In this document: one piece after another, positions 57,596 through 64,000 of the stretch | Layout: each line of letters opens with the position of its first letter | How positions within the stretch are numbered: position 1 is the first letter of the stretch | Source of the DNA: Petunia secreta | Taxonomy: Eukaryota > Streptophyta > Magnoliopsida > Solanales > Solanaceae | Assembly: GCA_029990175.1 (NCBI GenBank) | Contig: JARKIP010000035.1 | Location: 40,748,001 to 40,812,000, forward strand | Reading direction: 5' to 3' | Length of the DNA: 64,000 nucleotides | The notes under the pieces: model-generated | What the model was told of the DNA's origin: nothing | Seen by the model: the letters and a program-made list of their open reading frames with translations, nothing else | Databases searched by the model: none | Made by a program: the position numbers and the translations under genes

Positions 57596-57745
57596 GGAGG
57601 GAGGCCCAGCACACTCAGGTGCCCCGCCTAGCCCAGACGGAGCGCCTGGAGACCTCACTACATAAGGGTGCCAAAATGCACAGGCACCCCGCCTGCCTAG
57701 GCGCCCGCCCCAGGCGCCCCGCCTGACCCAGCGCCCCTCCCAGCT
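57596..57745 (+). repeat. E9 U3 GC-rich block
   Basis: Units include AGGCGCCCCGCCT, the reverse complement of the E8 unit AGGCGGGGCGCCT and so in the same orientation relative to transcription, plus GACGGAGCGCCTGG and CACCCCGCCTGCC. Confidence 0.85.
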
Positions 57746-57844
57746 GTTGAATTTATGTTTCTTTTACTGTTTTGCCCTACATGGCTTATTTGATGAACCT
57801 TATTAGTAAAGGTATTTTGGTCATTGTGTAAGCTTGGGAAACAC

Positions 57845-57851
57845 TATAAAA
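57845..57851 (+). promoter_or_regulatory. E9 LTR TATA box
   Basis: TATAAAA, 100-250 bp downstream of the GC-rich block. Confidence 0.65.
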
Positions 57852-58176
57852 ACCCAAGTATAGCTTATTTTACACTTAGCTTGTTTAGATGAATGATGAT
57901 TGAATATTGTAAAGAGTTGAACTCTTTGGGTTTATGAAAACCAACCTATGTTTGGGGACTTGTTTACTTCTAGTGGATTCTAGTTGCATAACGATCCCGC
58001 CCCAATCATTCTACTTGCGAGTTCTAGTTGACTCGAGGGTAGTTGCGTAGTGTAGGTGATCCTTGACATTCACCCAGGGTGTATCGAAACAAGTTCTTCG
58101 GTGCTACTTGGGTCATTGTTCGAGCCTCGTCTCACTTTCTATCTTATTTTATCGCTTTCGTATTTTCCCTGCATCA

Positions 58177-58988
58177 CCATGTCTCTTTATCAGCTCCCTC
58201 TTCTATTTTGAAACACATGGACAAATTGAGGAGAGATTTCTAAGCACAAAGAACACTAAAGGTTGTTGTCGAGCTGCTGTGTCTAGTTTGAGATGCCAGT
58301 AACAGCATAGTTGCTTAGTTGTCCTTCCTCCTATGTATTAAGATATTGCTTTGAATAGGAAACCATACTTACAAAATCTCTTATCAAGTAATTGCAGGAG
58401 GAATGCATAAAGATCTCATCTTATTCAGATTCAGCACTCACACATCACGAAGCAATGATACTTCATAACAGTAGAGGTATCAATGATAAGAGGACTTAAT
58501 ATAAAAAATATTCAACGATTATAGGTGTCGACCAGATTGCAAGCCACGACTGTAATTGCAATTCTAGTGAGCGGAAAACATTAGCAAATGCATTTTGGAT
58601 GATTGAGCTACAAGTTGAAGACTGGTCTGGGAAAAAGATGATAGAACTATTAAAAATGCAAGAAGATGTTGCATAAAATCTGCCCGCATAAATCAATTAA
58701 CACACACAAACTGGCAAACACCTTCAACACTGTATATGCGGAAATCAACAACCTACATTGATCATAAAGTAACTCGTTCTGCATAAAACTTCTAACGGTA
58801 AAGGCAGGAAAGAAAATTTTAAATGCATTAGATACAAGCATAGCCAAAACCTTTAGCTGACTTGAAAGAGAAAAAGAATAAACAAAAAGCAACAACTTGC
58901 AAATAACAGTAATTAAAAGTCCACAGTTCTGTTCTTAATTGAACAAAGTTCGAAAGAACTTTCAAATTGGTATAGGAAACGAGCATAC
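58177..58988 (-). other. Probable intron 4 of the PRP40A-like gene, with a doubtful exon
   Basis: No WW-domain exon is found here. A possible acceptor (TTTTTCCCAG) precedes 58626; the in-phase reading TSLQLVAQSSKM runs to a stop at 58564-58566. This is either a decayed exon, an alternative end or an intron coincidence. Confidence 0.35.
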
Positions 58989-60303
58989 CGGAACTGCTGG
59001 AGCTACAGCAGACGATTGCTGACTGGTCGGGAGAGCAGCGGCAGAAGCCACTGCTGTGATTTGACTTCCAGATGACATCCAAGGTTGTCCACCCGCGGGG
59101 AAAGTAGGAACATGCATTTGAGATGAAGATTGAACCTGAGAGGAAAAGTTCAGGCCACTATGTGTCTGAGCAAAAGAAGGTGGCGCAAACTGAAAGTAAG
59201 AAATAAGAGCCCGTTTGGGTGAGCTTAAAAGTGGCTTATAAGCTAATAAGCCCATTAGTAAATGTTTGGTAACATAAAAATTCGTGGGCTTATAAGCCCT
59301 TATGTGCTTAAAAAAAGCTAAAAGTGAGTAGTCAGGAAATCCTAACTTCTCAAAAAGTGGCTTATAAGCTGCTTAAAATAAGCTCACCCAAACAGGCTCT
59401 AAGAACATAAAGAAGCCAAAACTCGGCCAAGCAATAAAATTATAGGAAGCTTGTGCTATTTTACCATATAGGACGAAGAGAATGGATTTCCAGCACCACT
59501 AACACCAGGCATGTGACTACTCAGAGGAGGAATGATTTGTTGATGATGTGGCATACTTGATTGGGTATATGGCATCTGAATTGCCTGAGATGAAGGTGTA
59601 CCATGACCAGGCTGGCCGGGCCTTGGGGGAAACTGCTGCATAGTTTGAGAAAACTGGGGTATTTGACCTTGGCCAGGATGCATTCCAACATTTGGCGTTT
59701 GTCCAACAGGGCGATATTGTGGAGAGGCTGCAATAGACGGAGCAAAGGGCTGGCCTTGCTGTGTAGGTCGATACTGTGGCAAAAGACAGTTATAGTGAGA
59801 GTCTTCGAAAGGAAAAGGATGAAATGGGTTCACAAATGCAAGTGACATAGCTTACTTGCATCTGAAATGAACCAAAACCTTGAGGTGGTGTGGATCCAAC
59901 GGAAGGAGGCCAATGAGGCTGCTTAAGAAAGTATCAAGATTAAGACCTCCAAAATAAAGACGATAAATGTTTACAACACGACTAGTATGATAGTCACAAA
60001 ATGTAGGAAAGAAAAGGTTATTTTTTTCTTTATGATAAGGAGCTAGGAAAGATATGCAATTAGTCCGAGAATATAAGACTTAGCAAGTTGTTTCTTTCTG
60101 AAACTTACAGTCGAGGACGGAACTCTGGAACAGTGTCTTGAACATGTTCAAGTTAAGAATTTGAGTGTTGGGCATACATTTGTGATATAACAGAAGCATC
60201 TACATGATTTCTTAAAGATCCCTCCCTTCAACATGGTAAAATTGCATACATACTATATTTGATAAATTACCTGAGGAGCAGATGGGGGAGGATTACTGGC
60301 CAT
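58989..60303 (-). CDS. PRP40A: N-terminal exons of a PRP40A-like pre-mRNA-processing factor
   Basis: Four exons with GT-AG borders, all of lengths divisible by three: 60271-60303 (33 nt, starts MASNPPPSAPQ), 59856-59918 (63), 59465-59773 (309) and 58989-59189 (201). The product so far is 202 residues rich in Pro, Gln and Ser (YRPTQQGQPF, PPRPGQPGHGTPSSQAIQMP, FAPPSFAQTHSG). It matches my memory of the Gln/Pro-rich N-terminus of plant PRP40A, a nuclear U1 snRNP-associated protein that binds the RNA polymerase II C-terminal domain through WW domains, with FF domains after. Those domains are absent before the E9 LTR. The gene is either truncated or has the TE nest in intron 4. Joining at YM-FAPPSF is by splice rules only. 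Confidence 0.72.
59207..59399. mobile_element. PIF/Harbinger-like MITE (193 bp) in intron 3
   Basis: Terminal inverted repeats GAGCCCGTTTGGGTGAGCTTA and TAAGCTCACCCAAACAGGCTC are flanked by TAA on each side (59204-59206 and 59400-59402). It ends 18 bp upstream of exon 4, counting from its left edge. Family assignment is by the three-base TWA duplication. Confidence 0.82.
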
Positions 60304-60540
60304 GTCAGCACATAAGTAACTGCAAATAAATACATGATTAGCCAAAGCAAAGGGCATGATTAACCTAGGTTATAATTCAAATAAATATGCAGAGAAAAAA
60401 TGGTTTGAATATAAATTAACCAGAAGCGAAGAATTGGAGTAGACGAGGAAAACCCTAGGTCACAAAGAGAGATTGAAGAGAGAGCAGTATAAACCCTAGC
60501 CACTCGATGACACCACCACCGTCGCTCCTAGTTCGGACTC
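60304..60540 (-). promoter_or_regulatory. 5' untranslated region and proximal promoter of the PRP40A-like gene
   Basis: An acceptor (TATTTGCAG) lies about 15 bp before the ATG, and a donor-like CTG/GTTAAT border near 60420 marks an untranslated first exon at about 60421-60500 rich in CTCTCT words. The transcription start is probably near 60500. No clear TATA box is seen. Confidence 0.5.
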
Positions 60541-61171
60541 AACAACAGGATTCCTCTTAATTTTTTTTATTTATTTATTTTTTTTTTTGGTTTAATAATA
60601 CATCCTTTATCCCTCAACTTACCACCAACCTATTTTGCACATCTTTTCTTTGCTCAATCTTTTTTATACACCTACAGCTTGTTTTGTTTGAGCTAAAAGT
60701 GAAATAACATATATTCATATTAATATTATATAATATGCTAATTTTTGGGTACTTGTATTGCACGTGTAATCTTTTATAATTTGGAATCAGTAAAAGATAT
60801 TGGACATCTTTAAACCAATCTTCTTGATGTAGATCCTTAGCAAAAAGATAATTTAGTATTATTTTATCAATTAGATTATTATTATCTTCTTCTTTTTTAT
60901 ATATATTTAATTCTTATTGATATTTAGCTAGATTAGATCATTTTATTCTTTTTTATTATACTTATCTCTAAGTTAGAGATAAGAATTAAACTGTTTTAGG
61001 ATCCTATCTTATGCCAGGTTCCCTACCTATAAATAGGATCCTCTTTATACACTAATGAACCTGCACATAAAAATTTTAAGGAGGTCAGTCTCACTAGACC
61101 CTATAAGATCCTGGACGAGCTTTTATATCCTTAACATTTTTCAAATCAGTCTGAAGAAATAGTATAGTATA

Positions 61172-61227
<56 letters not shown>

Positions 61228-62120
61228 GTAAGTCTATGTAGTATAAGTAGAATCACGGGATAGAGTTTATCCAACATGCTGATAAAAATGAGTCATAAAC
61301 CAAGATGGAAGACCAGCTCAACCAAAACAGCATCAAGGTGAGACCCCAGCTCCCCACTCTTAACACCCAATTTTGTCCTTCTCTTTTTAGCAATTTGGTT
61401 ATATTTAATTAAAAGGAAAATATTAATTTTTTTCAAACAAAGTTTCATTAGGTAGCATGCATTTACGTGTGTGATCCTATTATTAATCCTCTATTTATAT
61501 TGTACTTACTTAATTGTGATGATATTATGTAATTCGCATCATTTAGACTATTTTCAAAAATATATATTCTAATTATGACTATTTATGCTATTTTATACTA
61601 ATATCATTAATAATTATCTGTGACTATTTATATTTAATTAGTATTATTTGAGCTCATCTATATTTATTTGTGATTTAATGTATATTTATAATTATATATA
61701 ATTTTTTTTATTTTTATACTAATTATTTATATTTATAAGTATTTTAATTAAATACTAGCCAAATTATCAATTTACAACTCCACTTCTACTACATCTAGTC
61801 CTCGTCATTATTTTTTTATACACATATAAGCTACCTAAGCTCCACCTAAGCGTACACCTCATTAAAACACACTCTTATCATATGTACAACTTGTTCTAGC
61901 GCATTGTATCACGTCCCAAAGCACCATTTAAGACTTTGTCTTCATCCACCTAAGCAAATACAATCATACGTGTACATATACGTATGTATACGCGCATGAC
62001 GTGGCACGATCTTGGCCCTCCATCCCTTAAATCCAAAGGCTAAAATTAAATCTTACACTTTGATATTTACGCTCAAGTCCCCCAATTCCTAAGCCCTAAA
62101 ACACTATTCCCACTTCCCCC
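60541..62120. other. AT-rich intergenic sequence with a GT/AT microsatellite
   Basis: A (GT)n then (AT)n tract lies at 61172-61223. CCTATAAATAGGATCC near 61027 and repeated GGATCCT words at 60990-61045 could be the core of a worn LTR, but no borders were found. No gene is seen. Confidence 0.6.
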
Positions 62121-62520
62121 AACAAACCAGCGCCGCCCTCACCCCCTCTCTCTCTCCCCCCCTCTCTCTCGCGAAATCAGCCAAGTACACGCCAAAAACC
62201 CCCCACTGTGTCTCCACCACGCCCTCCGCTATTAACGCCTCCAATCACGGTGCTCCTCCTCTCTTCCTCTATCACGTTCACACCATGAAAAAGGAAACAA
62301 ATCCCTTTCTCCTCACTGTCATGAGATCCGAAAATGGATCAAGCAGTTTGATTATGAATCCTCTAAATCTGGAAGCAAATAATGAGATTATTCGAAAGTT
62401 TCAACTTCTACATGCATACAAGGCAAGATTCAAAATGATTTTGGCAAATCAATTCAAAAACAGGCAGAGGAGAATCGAACCTGACCCGGTTCGTCTGACC
62501 CGACCCGTATCGAAATCTGG
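62121..62520 (+). CDS. Possible first exon of an unknown gene
   Basis: A CT-rich 5' untranslated-like stretch (62140-62172) precedes an ATG at 62285. The frame MKKETNPFLLTVMRSENG runs through NEIIRKFQLLHAYKARF and a basic FKNRQRRIEPDPVRLTRP to a donor-like SG/GTAATA near 62519. The product is basic and partly helical in appearance. I do not recognise the family and no later exon was identified. Confidence 0.35.
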
Positions 62521-63175
62521 TAATATCCTTCTATTTTTTGCTCTCTTTTATTTTTTTTTCTTTTATGCTGAAAATTGGTGAACAACATGCCTATTTTCGA
62601 TTATCATGCTAAAATTCCATGCCTATTTTTAGTTATTTTAGTATGATTGTTACAAAAAAGCTCCTTTTATCCATATAGTATGACAAAATTGCCTAGAAGC
62701 AAATTATATTAAAGCGAGTCATTTGCATGACTGTTTGGATTGTTTCAAGTTAGTTAAGCATCGATCATGTTTTGTTTCTGAATAATAAGTTGATAAGCGT
62801 CTGCCCATTTGGTGAAGTTGTTGCCGAAAATTTTGTTTTGGTTTGCTACGTATACATGGAATTGGTTGCTGCCTTCTATTATTTATGCCTATATACACAC
62901 TTATACAGTTTTTGCTCAAGTGAAAAGAAGCGTTTTGCTATATATTAGAATATATTACTTCATAAATTTATCATTATATGATGCATGTATACATATATAT
63001 TTACTATTTGTTTTCTTTATTGTCTAAATTGGTTGGGATTGATACTCTTTCCTTATATTGAAAACCAAAATATCTTCCCTTTTCCCTTTATATAAACACA
63101 AAATTCTTTATCCTTTTAGAAGAGATTCTCCTTTAAAATTTGAATTTTGAATTCTTTTTCCTTACAACTACACCA
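62521..63175. other. AT-rich sequence, nothing identified
   Basis: It could be an intron of the preceding candidate or intergenic. No feature is recognised. Confidence 0.5.
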
Positions 63176-63179
63176 CCTC

Positions 63180-63361
63180 TTTATACTATAAATAAGACTT
63201 CTTTTTCAACCAAAAGGACACCTTTTAGCGTCTCTTCTCTCTACATCTTATACACCACACAGAGACACTGAAAACTCTCTCAACTTTCTCTGAAAAGGCT
63301 CACAGCCCCTCCTCTCTTCTTTGAAAAGCAAGAACGCATTTTCCTCTTTTCTCTAGAAGTT
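63180..63361 (+). promoter_or_regulatory. Likely core promoter and 5' untranslated region
   Basis: TATACTATAAATAAG near 63182-63196 is followed about 35 bp later by a CT-rich TCTCTTCTCTCTACATCT start-site-like stretch and a leader rich in CTCTTTGAAAAG words. This is a typical plant promoter layout on the plus strand. Confidence 0.5.
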
Positions 63362-63478
63362 ATGTGTCCTTTTTCTTGCTTTACTAAAAAGCAAAGCTGT
63401 GTTTGTTACTACTACAACGCGTTTCAAGTTCAAGCTACTTATTTACTTTATTTTTTGTCCATATTGTTTGCTGTCAAG
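63362..63478 (+). CDS. Possible short N-terminal exon or upstream frame
   Basis: The ATG at 63362 opens MCPFSCFTKKQSCVCYYYNA up to AVK, followed by a donor-like AAG/GTTAGT at 63478. It may be a short upstream frame in a spliced leader. The product is unknown. Confidence 0.25.
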
Positions 63479-64000
63479 GTTAGTTTTCTTCAACTAAAGT
63501 CTTCAGAGAGTTTTGTGTGATAGGGCATACAAAATATGTCTGTTTGTTTTGGTTATTGAATGATATATATCATGTTGCATAGCTGCCTTTATTATGCCTA
63601 TTTGGACTCCTACTTGGAGTCAGTACTAACTTCTTTTGGAAGGATTTTGAGATAGTCAAAGGGCTATACTCTTGCTAGTAAATCATAACATGAACTTGAG
63701 GTATAAGTTGAATAATTAAGGTTCAACAGAGAACTTGTGAAGCAAAGGGATAAAGGCCCTTCTTCTTATCCTTTCTCTTGAATTTTTCATGTAACTAGAA
63801 GTTGAGCTTTGATATATATTTGTTCGGATATATTGCATGTACTAAGCACCATAAGGTGCCATAGTAGCCTAGGACAGGTGCAAGTAGCAAGTGCTGCAAT
63901 GTGCAGTTAAAATAAAGCTAAACAGGGGGCCATTTCTTAAACTTGACTGTTTCTGAAAATATAGGATCCGCAATCTGAAGTTGAACAGGGTAGTTTAAAT
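63479..64000. other. Probable intron or leader sequence to the window end
   Basis: AT-rich, with no frame or repeat recognised. Confidence 0.4.

Larger units (their letters stand above)
55688..58176 (+). mobile_element. E9: 5'-truncated non-autonomous CRM derivative
   Basis: It opens with the post-protease segment EDYKRMKELREAAKAKSPIV, which matches E1 residues 640-658. It then has an unrecognised frame, and ends with the CRM polyprotein tail, purine tract and 3' LTR (57469-58176). RT, RNase H and nearly all of integrase are absent. The 5' LTR, leader and gag are lost at 55688. Confidence 0.8.
57469..58176 (+). repeat. E9 3' LTR (708 bp)
   Basis: It begins TGATGCGGGG after purine tract AAGAAGGGAAGGA and ends CCCTGCATCA. 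TATAAAA lies at 57845-57851, with the GC-rich block at 57596-57745 upstream. R-U5 resembles E8. CCATG (58177-58181) is the predicted target duplication. Confidence 0.85.

Overview
This window looks like repeat-rich nuclear DNA from a eudicot plant. Several LTR families and the one conserved gene suggest an asterid, possibly Solanaceae, but I cannot prove the species. About 58 kb of nested LTR retrotransposons is followed by about 6 kb of genic sequence. There are no bacterial or organellar operons, no rRNA or tRNA genes and no CRISPR array.

Positions 1-22000 form a right-hand half-nest. E1 (1-7280) is a young CRM-like Ty3/gypsy element with an intact 1675-residue polyprotein, inserted in the 3' LTR of E2 (7281-14613). 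E2 is an older element of the same group. E2 sits in the gag of E3 (14614-17415), E3 in the 3' region of an Athila/Tat-like element E10 (17416-20783), and E10 in an LTR fragment E11 (20784 to about 22000). All left-hand partners lie outside the window.

Positions 22000-38041 hold older, degraded elements. E4 (about 22450-31420, + strand) is a Tekay/Del-like element split by two solo LTRs, 24972-27264 and 28004-29346; the second has perfect CAAAA target duplications. E5 (about 31530-34605, - strand) is an Ogre/Tat remnant. E6 (34606-38041, + strand) is a CRM-like gag-pol fragment.

Positions 38042-55037 are E7, a minus-strand Ogre-type element with no recognisable gag or pol. It has 2.75-kb LTRs, an 18-nt primer-binding site, and a 3' region built from two tandem arrays. 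It is interrupted by E8 (45246-52912), a complete CRM-like element with AAGAC target duplications and a broken polyprotein. Positions 55688-58176 are E9, a 5'-truncated CRM derivative in which RT, RNase H and integrase are replaced by an unrecognised long reading frame.

Positions 58177-64000 are genic. A minus-strand gene has at least four exons encoding the N-terminus of a PRP40A-like splicing factor; its WW and FF domains are not in the window. Two possible plus-strand gene starts lie at 62285 and 63362.

Two patterns stand out. First, five LTR types each carry a CpG-rich block of short palindromes about 60-350 bp upstream of the TATA box. Second, E1 and E8 carry a diverged second copy of their own palindrome block in the untranslated leader upstream of gag. 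All family assignments come from reading motifs, not from database searches.
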